Below, one piece after another: positions 15,916-23,877 of a DNA stretch of 64,000 bases. Each line of letters starts with the position of its first letter. Position 1 is the first letter of the stretch. Source of the stretch: Actinokineospora xionganensis (GTDB lineage Bacteria > Actinomycetota > Actinomycetes > Mycobacteriales > Pseudonocardiaceae); NCBI RefSeq assembly GCF_014323725.1, contig NZ_JABVED010000009.1:124001-188000 (forward strand). The letters run 5' to 3'. A program made the translations under genes and the position numbers. Below the pieces are notes generated by a model, which saw only the letters and a list, made by a program, of their open reading frames with translations, was not told the origin of the DNA and did not search any database.

Positions 15916-16743
15916 TCAGCTGCGGCGGCGGGCGAAGTACCGGTCGCCGGAGCGCTCCAGTTCGAGGTCCTGGCCGAACGCGGCAGACAGGTTCTCGCTG
16001 GTCAGCACGTCTTCGATCAAGCCCTGGGCGACTACGCCACCCGCGGAGAGCAGCAGCAGGTGGGTGAAGCCGGGCGGGACCTCTTCGACGTGGTGGGTGA
16101 CCAGGACGGTCGCCGGGGCGTCGGGGTCCATCGCCAGTTCCGAGAGGCGCGCGACCAGGTCTTCGCGGCCGCCGAGGTCGAGGCCCGCGGCGGGCTCGTC
16201 GAGCAGAAGCAGCTCGGGGTCGGTCATCAGGGCGCGGGCGATCAGGGCGCGCTTGCGCTCGCCCTCGGACAGCGTGCCGAAGGTGCGGTCGGCGAGGTGG
16301 GCGATGCCCATGGACTTGAGCAGCTCACCGGCGCGGCCGGTGTCGAGCTGGTCGTACTTCTCGCGCCAGCGGCCGAGGACGGCGTAGCCTGCGCTGACGA
16401 CGACGTCGAGCACCTTCTCCTCGGCGGGCACGCGGCCCGCGAGCGCGGCGGAGCAGAAGCCGATGCGGGTGCGCAGTTCGAAGACGTCGACCTTGCCCAG
16501 GCGCTCGCCGAGCACGTGCACGGCGCCCGTCGTCGGGTGCAACTCGGCACCCGCCATGCGCAGCAGCGTGGTCTTGCCCGCGCCGTTGCTGCCCAGGATC
16601 ACCCAGCGCTCATCGAGCTCGACGTTCCAGTTCACCCCTTTGAGGAGATCCGTGGTGCCGCGACGGACGCCGACGTCCGTCATGTGCACAACCAGGTCGT
16701 CGGGAGCGGTGCTGACGTCAGTGTGCGGGGTCACGGCGGCCAT
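15916..16743 (-). CDS. ABC transporter ATP-binding protein (ModF/Uup-like single domain, Rv3041c-like)
   Basis: 275 residues with Walker A GSNGAGKTT (51-59), signature TLSEGERKRALIARAL, Walker B LLLLDEPAAGLDL and the switch His in VTHHVEEV. The DLLKGVNWNVELDERWVILGSNG opening is typical of the ABC ATPases related to the molybdate/iron type that occur without a permease next door. No transmembrane partner is encoded nearby, so transported substrate, if any, is unknown. First gene of the minus-strand operon; start chosen at the first plausible Met, with AAAGG upstream. Confidence 0.85.
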   Translation of the reverse strand: MAAVTPHTDVSTAPDDLVVHMTDVGVRRGTTDLLKGVNWNVELDERWVILGSNGAGKTTLLRMAGAELHPTTGAVHVLGERLGKVDVFELRTRIGFCSAALAGRVPAEEKVLDVVVSAGYAVLGRWREKYDQLDTGRAGELLKSMGIAHLADRTFGTLSEGERKRALIARALMTDPELLLLDEPAAGLDLGGREDLVARLSELAMDPDAPATVLVTHHVEEVPPGFTHLLLLSAGGVVAQGLIEDVLTSENLSAAFGQDLELERSGDRYFARRRS

Positions 16744-16815
16744 TCTGCCTTTGCCGCGACACGGCCGGGGCTGTCGGGGTCGGGCATTGTCGGCCCCGTG
16801 CGCCAGGATGGAGGG

Positions 16816-18933
16816 GTGACGCACTCCGAGCCACGTCTGCTGCCCGGTCATCCCTACCCGCTCGGCGCGCACCCGGAGGCAGGCGGAGTGCGCTTCGCGG
16901 TGACGTCGTCGATCGCCGACGCCGTCGAGTTGTGCCTGATCAACGAGGGTGGCGTCGAGCGCCGGATCGAGCTGGCGGAGCGCACGTTCGGGGTCTGGCA
17001 CGGGACTGTGCCAGGGGTCACACCCGGGCAGCGGTACGGCTACCGCGTGCACGGCCCGTACGAGCCCGCGCGGGGGCTGCGCTGCAATCCGGCGAAGCTG
17101 CTCGTCGACCCGTACGCGCGCCGGATCACCGGAACGATCACCGACCTGGGCGCCACCCGCGGCTACCGGGGCGACCCGATGACCGGGCCGCCGTCGCGGA
17201 TCGACTCGCTCGGCTCCGTCCCCCTATCGGTGGTCACCTCCCTGGGTGGTCCCGACACCGGGCGGCGGCCGGACGTGCCGTTCGAGGAGACGGTGATCTA
17301 TGAGCTGCACGTGCGCGGGTTCACCAAGCTGCACCCGGACATTCCGAAGGAACAGCGCGGGACGTACCTGGGGCTGGCGCACCCGGCGGTGATCGAGTAC
17401 CTGCTGCGGCTCGGCGTGACGGCGGTCGAGTTGCTTCCCGTGCACAGTTTCGCCGACGAGCCGCTGCTGCTGCGGACGGGCAGGCACAACTACTGGGGCT
17501 ATGCCAGCTTGGGATTCCTCGCTCCGCACGCGGCGTACGCGTCGCGCCGCGGCAAGGAGGTCGAGGAGTTCCGGACCATGGTCGCGGCGCTGCACGCGGC
17601 GGGCATCGAGGTCATTCTCGACGTCGTCTACAACCACACCTGCGAGGGCGGCGCGGCGGGCCCGACGGTGTCGCTGCGCGGGCTCGACGCCCCGGCGTAC
17701 TACGTCCTGAACTCCGACGGGCACGACGTCGACCTCACCGGGTGCGGCAACACGATCGACGCCGGGTCGCCGACCGCGGTGCGGCTGATCACCGACTCGA
17801 TGCGGTACTTCGCCACGGAGATGGGGGTCGACGGGTTCCGCATCGACCTGGCCAGCGTCCTCGGCAGGCCGCACGGCGGCGCGTTCCACCCGGACGCGCC
17901 GCTGCTGACGGCGATCACCACGGACCCGGTGCTGGCCAACCGGAAGCTGATCGCGGAGCCGTGGGACGCCACCGGCGACGGCTACCGGGTCGGCGGTTTC
18001 GGGGTCAACTGGGCGGAGTGGAACGGCCGCTTCCGCGACGGCACCCGCGACTTCTGGCGCGGCGCCACCGGGCTGCGTGACGTCGCCTACCGGCTGTCGG
18101 GGTCCTCCGACCTGTACTCCGCGAACGGGCGGCGGCCGTGGGCGTCGGTCAACTTCGTCACCGCCCACGACGGCTTCACCCTGCGCGACCTGGTGTCGTA
18201 CAACCACAAGCACAACAACGAGAACGGCGAACACGGCGCGGACGGCACCGACGACAACCGGTCGTGGAACTGCGGGGTGGAGGGCGAGACGCAGGACCAG
18301 GCGGTGCTGGAACTGCGCGACAGGCAGGCGCGCAACATCCTGAGCACGCTCCTGCTGTCCACCGGGACCCCGATGCTCACCGCGGGCGACGAGCGGTGGC
18401 GCACGCAGCACGGCAACAACAACCCGTACTGCCTGGACAACCACACGTCCTGGCTCGACTGGTCCGCGACCCCCCGCGGCGAGGACCTGCTGGCGTTCAC
18501 CCGCCACCTGATGTCGCTGCGCGCCAACTCCCCGGCCCTGCGTCAACCGGAGTTCTTCGACGGCAGGCCCACCAGGTCCGGCGAGCCGGACCTGGTCTGG
18601 TTCCGCCCCGACGGCAACCCGATGACCGACGACGACTGGTTCGACGAATCGCGGCGCACCTTGGGAATGTGGATCGACGGCTCGGAATGCCTCTCCCGCA
18701 CCCGCGAGGGCGACGTCGTCCCCGACGACTCCTGGCTGCTGCTGCTGCACGCCGGGCAAGACCCGATCGACTTCACCCTGCCCCCGGCGCGCTACGGCGA
18801 GCGGTTCGTCCCGACCCTGGACACCCGCACCCAACGCGGCGCACCGGACGACTCGACCCCCTGCGCCCCGGGCGACAAGGTGCACCTCACCGGCCGGATG
18901 ACCCTGCTGATGCGGGCGCCCAGGTCGACCTGA
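16816..18933 (+). CDS. glgX: glycogen debranching enzyme GlgX
   Basis: 705 residues: an N-terminal CBM48 domain (LGAHPEAGGVRFAVTSS, RYGYRVHGPYEPARGLRCNPAKLLVDPYA), then a GH13 catalytic barrel with catalytic D344 (GFRIDLA), E381 (LIAEPWD) and H451-D452 (TAHDGF), and a C-terminal beta domain. The length and LVDPYARRI signature are those of GlgX/isoamylase-type enzymes, which hydrolyse alpha-1,6 branches, mainly the short limit-dextrin branches left by GlgP. The GTG at 16816 was chosen because upstream in-frame sequence is the antisense of the ABC and hydratase genes. It works with glgP at 28631. Confidence 0.95.
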   Translation: MTHSEPRLLPGHPYPLGAHPEAGGVRFAVTSSIADAVELCLINEGGVERRIELAERTFGVWHGTVPGVTPGQRYGYRVHGPYEPARGLRCNPAKLLVDPYARRITGTITDLGATRGYRGDPMTGPPSRIDSLGSVPLSVVTSLGGPDTGRRPDVPFEETVIYELHVRGFTKLHPDIPKEQRGTYLGLAHPAVIEYLLRLGVTAVELLPVHSFADEPLLLRTGRHNYWGYASLGFLAPHAAYASRRGKEVEEFRTMVAALHAAGIEVILDVVYNHTCEGGAAGPTVSLRGLDAPAYYVLNSDGHDVDLTGCGNTIDAGSPTAVRLITDSMRYFATEMGVDGFRIDLASVLGRPHGGAFHPDAPLLTAITTDPVLANRKLIAEPWDATGDGYRVGGFGVNWAEWNGRFRDGTRDFWRGATGLRDVAYRLSGSSDLYSANGRRPWASVNFVTAHDGFTLRDLVSYNHKHNNENGEHGADGTDDNRSWNCGVEGETQDQAVLELRDRQARNILSTLLLSTGTPMLTAGDERWRTQHGNNNPYCLDNHTSWLDWSATPRGEDLLAFTRHLMSLRANSPALRQPEFFDGRPTRSGEPDLVWFRPDGNPMTDDDWFDESRRTLGMWIDGSECLSRTREGDVVPDDSWLLLLHAGQDPIDFTLPPARYGERFVPTLDTRTQRGAPDDSTPCAPGDKVHLTGRMTLLMRAPRST

Positions 18934-19050
18934 CCGCGCATTTCAACCAAGCGTCCGAGCGGACCACAACAAACCCCCACCCACCACTGGGGGGCTGCCC
19001 CTGGCCAGTCTATCGGTGGCGGCGGCGCGCAAGGAGGTGTGCGCGCAGGC

Positions 19051-19080
19051 TGTGGACAACAGGCCGTCACCTGTGGATCA
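19051..19080 (-). promoter_or_regulatory. two DnaA-box-like nonamers
   Basis: In the gap after glgX, 19051-19059 read on the minus strand is TTGTCCACA, the preferred DnaA box of high-GC actinobacteria. A second site at 19072-19080 differs at one position from TTATCCACA. The two are 21 bp apart, two helical turns, and in the same orientation. This may be a DnaA-binding spot or chance; the rest of 18934-19134 shows nothing else I can name. Confidence 0.3.
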
Positions 19081-19146
19081 CGGTGCCCTCCGAGTCCAAG
19101 TTCCACGACGTGGGAGCCGGTACCGCGACCAGCCCACCGTGCCAGC

Positions 19147-19248
19147 ATGGGCGGCATGACCGGGTCGCACCTGTGGCGTGACCGCGCGATCGACCTCCAG
19201 TTGGTGGCCTCGTGCGGCTGTACCGCCACGCGGCCCGCCTTTCCCTGA
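19147..19248 (+). CDS. short cysteine-containing leader peptide upstream of cysteine dioxygenase
   Basis: A 33-codon ORF with no annotated-size neighbour, starting ATG at 19147 (or 19156) and ending 62 bases before the cysteine dioxygenase gene. The core WRDRAIDLQLVASCGC resembles the family of actinobacterial leader peptides placed before sulfur-metabolism genes (R-x-x-x-x-DL-x-x-V-x-S...C) and ends in a Cys-Gly-Cys pair. A -10-like CACCGT sits six bases before the ATG with the spacer GCCAGC, so the transcript is probably leaderless. Known mycobacterial polycysteine leaders attenuate downstream genes according to cysteine supply. The same role here is inferred. Confidence 0.55.
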   Translation: MGGMTGSHLWRDRAIDLQLVASCGCTATRPAFP

Positions 19249-19310
19249 TCAAACACCCCGGCGGTGCCGCGTTTCGCTGTCCTCACCCGACACGAACTCA
19301 GGAGCACCGC

Positions 19311-19850
19311 ATGCCGGCCCTTGCCGATCTCGACATCCATCCCCGTCTCGACTCCCCCACGCTGCGCGGCCTCATCGCCCCGCGACGTCCCGTATGGACG
19401 CCCGCCGAACTGCGCCAGCTGACCGCGTCCGCGGTCAACCGCCTGTCCGTCCCGCTGCTCGACGTCGTGCGCTTCTCCAGCCCGCAGCGCTGGTGGGCGC
19501 GGGTCGCGGTCACCGACGAGATCGAGTTGTGGCTGCTGTCGTGGCTGCCCGGCCAGGGCACGGCGCCGCACGACCACGGGGGCGCGACCGGGTCGTTCTC
19601 CGTGCTCTCGGGGGCACTCGCCGAGACGTTCCGCTACCCGGCGGGTCCCATCCGCAACGCGTTGCACCGCGCGGGTTCCAGCGTCGCCTTCGGTGCGGGA
19701 CGGGCCCACCAGGTGGAGAATGTCGGCAGCCGGATGGCGGCGAGCGTGCACGCCTACTCGCCGCCGCTGGTGCCCACCCGGGAGTATCGGAGTCTGCGCG
19801 AGGTCCCCGAAACCATCCCGTCCCTTCCGGCGCAGCGGGACCACCGATGA
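19311..19850 (+). CDS. cysteine dioxygenase family protein
   Basis: 179 residues with a cupin fold typical of bacterial type I cysteine dioxygenases. The iron ligands are H87 and H89 (PHDHGGATGSF) and H133 (AHQVENVG). It oxidises the thiol of cysteine (or a related thiol acid such as 3-mercaptopropionate) to a sulfinate. AGGAGC precedes the ATG at 19311. Its end overlaps the rhodanese start by four bases, and a short cysteine-bearing leader ORF lies upstream, so expression is plausibly tied to cysteine level. Confidence 0.88.
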   Translation: MPALADLDIHPRLDSPTLRGLIAPRRPVWTPAELRQLTASAVNRLSVPLLDVVRFSSPQRWWARVAVTDEIELWLLSWLPGQGTAPHDHGGATGSFSVLSGALAETFRYPAGPIRNALHRAGSSVAFGAGRAHQVENVGSRMAASVHAYSPPLVPTREYRSLREVPETIPSLPAQRDHR

Positions 19851-20242
19851 GTGCCATCGACGACGAACTCGCCCGGGCCAGGGCCGACCTGGACCGGGTC
19901 GACCCGGTGACAGCGGAACGCCTGCGGCAGGAGGGCGCCCTGTTCGTCGACATCCGCCCGGTCGCCAACCGCGCCGAGGAGGGCGAGATCCCCGGGTCTG
20001 TCCCGATCGAGCGAATCCACCTGGAGTGGCGGCTCGACCCGCACGGTGAGCACCGGATCGCGGGCTTCAGCGAAGACACCACCGTGATCGTCCTGTGCAA
20101 CGAGGGCTACGCCTCGTCCCTCGCCGCCCGCGACCTCAAACGCCTGGGCCTGCGCAACGCCACCGACCTGATCGGCGGCTACCGCGCCTGGCACGCAGCA
20201 GGCCTCCCCACCCACGACGGCGGCACCCCCGCGATCCCCTGA
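19847..20242 (+). CDS. single-domain rhodanese-like sulfurtransferase
   Basis: 131 residues forming one rhodanese domain. The active-site loop carries C84 in VLCNEGYASS, preceded by FVDIRP and IPGSVPIER, and followed by GLRNATDLIGGYRAW. It moves a persulfide sulfur to an acceptor. The ATGA overlap with the cysteine dioxygenase gene indicates a common cysteine-sulfur oxidation function; dioxygenase-rhodanese pairings and fusions are known in bacteria. Confidence 0.88.
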   Translation: MSAIDDELARARADLDRVDPVTAERLRQEGALFVDIRPVANRAEEGEIPGSVPIERIHLEWRLDPHGEHRIAGFSEDTTVIVLCNEGYASSLAARDLKRLGLRNATDLIGGYRAWHAAGLPTHDGGTPAIP

Positions 20243-20254
20243 CCCCGCGAGTCG

Positions 20255-20347
20255 CTGTGACACATGGCGCCGATACCCAGCCCTGCTCGGTCGCGGTGAC
20301 CATCAAGGCGACCGAGCCGCGCCGCCGAAGGCGGCGCCATGTCACAG
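20255..20347. terminator. branched hairpin between rhodanese gene and trpF
   Basis: Outer arms CTGTGA.CATGGCGCC (20255-20271) and GGCGCCATG.TCACAG (about 20332-20347) pair with a single bulge. Inside the loop is a second perfect 9-bp stem (20286-20294 with 20308-20316). It probably ends the dioxygenase-rhodanese transcript. The outer right arm ends only 6 bases before the trpF start, so it could also influence trpF expression. Confidence 0.6.
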
Positions 20348-20353
20348 TAGGGC

Positions 20354-20959
20354 ATGTTCGTGAAGGTCTGTGGGTTGCGCACGGTGGCCGATGTCGACAC
20401 GGCGGTCGAGGCCGGGGCGGATGCCATCGGGTTCGTGTTCGCCGAGCGAAGCGTGCGCCGGGTCGACCCCGAACTGGCCGCGCGCCTTGCCGCCCGCGTC
20501 CCCGACGACGTGCTCACCGTCGGGGTCTTCAGCGACGTGTCGGCCACCGCGGCGGGCGAGATCGCCGTCGCCGCCGGTCTGCGGGCGGTCCAGCTGCACG
20601 GCGACTACCCGCACACCGCCTTCGCCGACCTCGCGGGCGTCCCGGTCCAGCTCATCCGGGCGACCGCGCTGAAGCCGACGACCGACGTCGAGGTCGGGGC
20701 GTTCGGCGAGGACATGCTGCTGCTCGACTCGCCGGTCGCGGGCTCGGGCGAGCGATGGGACCTCGCCACCCTCGACGGGGCCTGGCCGCAGGGGAAGTGG
20801 ATCCTCGCGGGCGGACTCGACCCGGCCAACGTGGGCACCGCCATCGCCGCGTCGCGCCCCTGGGGTGTCGACGTGTCCAGCGGGGTCGAGTCGAGCCGCG
20901 GGGTGAAGGACCAGGGCCTGATCCGGGACTTCGTCAGGGCGGCCCGCTCCGCGACCTGA
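20354..20959 (+). CDS. trpF: phosphoribosylanthranilate isomerase
   Basis: 201 residues of the TrpF (beta/alpha)8 family: the opening FVKVCGLR carries the general base C6, the matching acid is D125 in LLLDSPVAGSG, and the phosphate-binding loops are LAGGLDPANV and GVDVSSGVESSRGVKD. It isomerises N-(5'-phosphoribosyl)anthranilate in tryptophan synthesis. Most actinobacteria lack trpF because bifunctional PriA does this step, so a free-standing trpF away from other trp genes is notable. The ATG at 20354 stands 6 bases after a hairpin and no clear ribosome site is visible. Confidence 0.9.
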   Translation: MFVKVCGLRTVADVDTAVEAGADAIGFVFAERSVRRVDPELAARLAARVPDDVLTVGVFSDVSATAAGEIAVAAGLRAVQLHGDYPHTAFADLAGVPVQLIRATALKPTTDVEVGAFGEDMLLLDSPVAGSGERWDLATLDGAWPQGKWILAGGLDPANVGTAIAASRPWGVDVSSGVESSRGVKDQGLIRDFVRAARSAT

Positions 20960-20996
20960 CACGGAACCGGTCGCGGCCGGGTAGCGTCTGCCTATC

Positions 20997-22151
20997 GTGC
21001 GGTTACTTCGAGTGGTCTCCGGTCCCGTGTTCCTTTCGGTGTTCGTCACCGGGGTGGTCGTCGCGGTTCTCGAGCGATCGGTGGCCCAGGTCGCGCTGGG
21101 GCTGGCGGGCGCGGTGGCCGGGCACCTCATCGGTCTTCTCTCGCTCCAACTGGGACTGCTGCTCGGCGCCATCGCCCTCCGGGCCCGCGTGCACCGGGTC
21201 GTGATCGGGATCGGCGCCCGCCTGAAGGACTGGACGACGCCGAGGCGGGTTGTCGTGCTGCGTGCGGTGCCGGTGTTCCTGTCGGTGTCGGTGGGTCCTG
21301 GGATCGCTCCCGCCCGCAAACGTATGTGGGGCGCCGCGCTGTGTTCGATGGCCGCTGGTGTGGCTGCCGCGGTCGTGGTCGGGTTCAACGCCCTCGCCGC
21401 GCCTTCCGGCTTCCGGCTGGGCCTCGCGGTTGCCTGCGTGATCACGGTGGGGCATGCCTTCATCCCGCGGAAGACCGCGACGTCCACCTCCACCGGTTGG
21501 CTGGTCTTCAAGCTCCCGGCCCTCACCGGTGTCCGCGCCCAGCAGCTGGATGCCGCTCCGCTGGTGGGCCAGACCGTCGACGCCGCCCAGGAGGGCAAGC
21601 TCGACCTCGCCGCCGAACTGGCGGCAAGGCTGCGCGACGAATACCCGGCGCTGCGCACGGCGACGGCGGCGCGGGTCCTGGTGCTGCAAGCCCAGGGCCG
21701 CTACGCCGAGGCGATGATGGTGGCGATGACGATCGTCGAGGACCGCGACCAGACGCCCGCCGAAGCCGCGGTGGCGTTCGCCGCCTTGGGCGGGTTGGCG
21801 TGCGCCACGGTGGAAGCCGGTCAGCTCGACGCGGAGATCGGACTGGGCACGGCGGCCAAGGCCATCGAGAACGCGGTGACCCTCGGATACCCCGAGCACA
21901 AGCTGAACGGCACCCGTGCCCTGCACGAACTGTTGTCGGGCAACACCAGCCGCGCGATCTCCCTGGCCCGCCTGGCGGCGGAATCCGGCGACGACCGCCT
22001 GGGCCGGGCCGACGACCTCGCGACCCTGGCCCGCGCGCACATGACCGCGGGCGACAACCGCTCAGCGCGCACCGCGTTGGCCGAGGCGGAGAAGCTGGTC
22101 CCGTGGTGGCCGCGCGTGGCGGTCCTGCGCAGCCGCCTCGACATCGCCTGA
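20997..22151 (+). CDS. membrane protein with C-terminal TPR-like repeats, function unknown
   Basis: 384 residues from a GTG. The first 170 hold about four hydrophobic segments (roughly 8-30, 38-60, 110-132, 138-155). The remaining soluble half is alpha-helical with TPR-like units (AAELAARLRDEYPAL..ARVLVLQAQGRYAEAMMVAM, DDLATLARAHMTAGDNRSARTALAEAEKL). The segment VHRVVIGIGARL resembles the fold around M50 site-2 proteases, but no HExxH is present (GHLIG stands there), so proteolysis is not supported. A TAGCGT -10-like box ends nine bases before the start. Possible scaffold or degenerate M50 protein. Confidence 0.6.
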   Translation: MRLLRVVSGPVFLSVFVTGVVVAVLERSVAQVALGLAGAVAGHLIGLLSLQLGLLLGAIALRARVHRVVIGIGARLKDWTTPRRVVVLRAVPVFLSVSVGPGIAPARKRMWGAALCSMAAGVAAAVVVGFNALAAPSGFRLGLAVACVITVGHAFIPRKTATSTSTGWLVFKLPALTGVRAQQLDAAPLVGQTVDAAQEGKLDLAAELAARLRDEYPALRTATAARVLVLQAQGRYAEAMMVAMTIVEDRDQTPAEAAVAFAALGGLACATVEAGQLDAEIGLGTAAKAIENAVTLGYPEHKLNGTRALHELLSGNTSRAISLARLAAESGDDRLGRADDLATLARAHMTAGDNRSARTALAEAEKLVPWWPRVAVLRSRLDIA

Positions 22152-22178
22152 TCTCTCCCAGTGAGGTGAACCCGCCGG

Positions 22179-22637
22179 TCAGGGACGCGAAGTCCGGCGC
22201 GACCGGACCCGGGTGAGGACGGCTCCGACCACCAGACCGAAAGCCACATGGTCGGCTACCTGAGGCAACACCGGCAGCTCCCTGATCCGCGGAAACCGGC
22301 GCCCGACCAGGCCCAGGTCCAGCGCCGCGATGGCGAGACCCGCCACCGCGCCCGCCGCCGTGGTGTGCCGACTCGGCAGGGTCGCGGCGAGGGCGGTCGC
22401 CCAGCCCAGGGACAAGGCCGTGTGGGCGACGGCAGCTCCGGCGAGCAGGCGTCCGCGGCGGGTTTCGTTCGGCAGGAGCAGGGAGCCCGCGGCGCGGGTG
22501 GCCGCCAACGGGTCCTGGCCCGCGACGATCGCCCACGCGGTCGAAGGAGCCCCGCTCAGCACCCCGGCCACGGCGCCCGCGAGCAGGCCGTCGCGGAGTG
22601 CGCCGCGGGAGGGGTGGCGAGGATCGTGCGGGTCCAC
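22179..22637 (-). CDS. small integral membrane protein at the end of the siderophore operon
   Basis: 152 residues from a GTG that lies 17 bases after the stop of the decarboxylase gene. Four hydrophobic stretches (around 15-35, 58-82, 90-107, 125-143) and a basic tail. No family recognised. It stands where vibrioferrin-type operons would be expected to supply transport functions but is far too short for an MFS exporter. It may be an accessory subunit or unrelated. Only 27 bases separate it from the convergent TPR membrane gene. Confidence 0.6.
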   Translation of the reverse strand: MDPHDPRHPSRGALRDGLLAGAVAGVLSGAPSTAWAIVAGQDPLAATRAAGSLLLPNETRRGRLLAGAAVAHTALSLGWATALAATLPSRHTTAAGAVAGLAIAALDLGLVGRRFPRIRELPVLPQVADHVAFGLVVGAVLTRVRSRRTSRP

Positions 22638-22654
22638 GGTGTCAGTGTCGCACT

Positions 22655-23866
22655 TCAGCAGTCGCCGACGTGGGTGACGGCGGGGCGGTCGTGCATCAGG
22701 AACTCGACATGGCTGATGTTCTGCGCGTACGCGCCAGCCAGCGCGAACACCACTTTGTCGCCGATCCGCACCCGGCCCGCCCGGACCGAGCGCGCCAGCA
22801 CGTCCTTCGGGGTGCACAGTTGACCGACGAAGGTGATCGCGTCGTCGGGGCCGCAGCCGGGGCGGTCCCACGGGCGGTCCCAACGCCGCACCGGCAGCAC
22901 CGCGAGCGGCTGGTCGTGGCCCTTCGCGGCCGGTGTGCGCAGGTGGTGCGTCCCGCCCGCGCAGATGGCGAACCATTCCCCGTGGCTCCGCTTGATATCC
23001 AACACTTCCGTTGCGTACCAACCGGAGTAGGCGCTCACCGCGCGGCCCGGCTCGATCCGCACCACGGGGCCCTCAGGGAGCGCGCTCAGGTGCCTGGCGT
23101 ACTCGGCCCAGTCGAAGACCCGTTCGGGCCGGACGTAGTCGACGTTCATCCCGCCGCCGATGTTGACCTCGGCGAGCGGAAGCCCGTGCCTGCGCGCGTA
23201 ATCGATGGCCCAGTGATGGATGGCGGCGCCCTGTGCGGCGCAGGGCTCAGGGTCCGACCCGCTCGCCAGGTGGGCGTGGATCCCGACGAACTCGATGCCG
23301 CGCGACGATTCCAGCGACGCCGCACAGGTGTCCGCTTCGGCCGGGTCCATGCCGAACGGGCTCGGGCGGCCCCCCATGGTCAGCACCCCGACGGCACCGC
23401 CGGTCGGCAGGTTCACTCGAAGCAGCACCCGCGCTCGGGTGCCCAGTTCCCTCGCCAGCACATCAAGCCTGCGCAGTTCGTTCAGGCTTTCCACGTGGAA
23501 CCGCTCCACCCGCGCGTGCAGCGCGGCGGTGAGTTCGGTGTCGGTCTTCCCTGGACCGCCGAAGGCGAGCGGGACGTCCGGGGCCATCTGCCGCACATGC
23601 GCCAGTTCCCCGCCGCTGGCCACCTCCAGGCCGTCGACATGCCGGGCGATCACCCGCAGCAGCCCCGGGTCGGGGTTCGCCTTCACGGCGTGGATCAGCT
23701 CCACGGACCCGAGCGCGGCCCGGATCGCCCCCGCATGGGCGTCGAGGTGCTCCAGGTCGTAGACGTAGGTAGGGGACCCGTCGAGCCCCCGGACCGCCTC
23801 CGTGACCCGAGCGGTCAGGGGCGTGCCCGCGGGCGCGAGGACTGCGGCGGGAAGGACAGTCGTCAA
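22655..23866 (-). CDS. type III-fold PLP-dependent decarboxylase, siderophore type (PvsE/SbnH-like)
   Basis: 403 residues of the ornithine/diaminopimelate decarboxylase fold III. The PLP lysine is K62 in IHAVKANPDPGLL. Other marks are the Gly-rich phosphate loop VNIGGGMNVDY, the EPGR motif at VRIEPGRAVSAYSGWY, and the C-terminal QLCTPKDVLAR with the second-subunit Cys and Asp. NIS siderophore operons use such enzymes to decarboxylate an amino acid unit (PvsE acts on the serine-derived part of vibrioferrin). The best start is the TTG at 23866, with AAAGGAAA six bases upstream, 11 bases after the previous stop. Fourth gene of the operon. Confidence 0.85.
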   Translation of the reverse strand: MTTVLPAAVLAPAGTPLTARVTEAVRGLDGSPTYVYDLEHLDAHAGAIRAALGSVELIHAVKANPDPGLLRVIARHVDGLEVASGGELAHVRQMAPDVPLAFGGPGKTDTELTAALHARVERFHVESLNELRRLDVLARELGTRARVLLRVNLPTGGAVGVLTMGGRPSPFGMDPAEADTCAASLESSRGIEFVGIHAHLASGSDPEPCAAQGAAIHHWAIDYARRHGLPLAEVNIGGGMNVDYVRPERVFDWAEYARHLSALPEGPVVRIEPGRAVSAYSGWYATEVLDIKRSHGEWFAICAGGTHHLRTPAAKGHDQPLAVLPVRRWDRPWDRPGCGPDDAITFVGQLCTPKDVLARSVRAGRVRIGDKVVFALAGAYAQNISHVEFLMHDRPAVTHVGDC

Positions 23867-23877
23867 CGGGTTTCCTT

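Noticed and set aside
15016-16815. An open plus-strand frame continuous with glgX
   Set aside because: It is antisense to the enoyl-CoA hydratase and ABC ATPase genes, both with complete family motifs; the GlgX family match begins at the GTG at 16816.
20997-22151. Calling the membrane-TPR protein a site-2 protease
   Set aside because: There is no HExxH or second metal motif; only weak similarity of surrounding segments.
22179-22637. Reading the small membrane protein as the PvsC exporter
   Set aside because: It has about four segments and 152 residues, against twelve segments and about 400 residues for an MFS protein.
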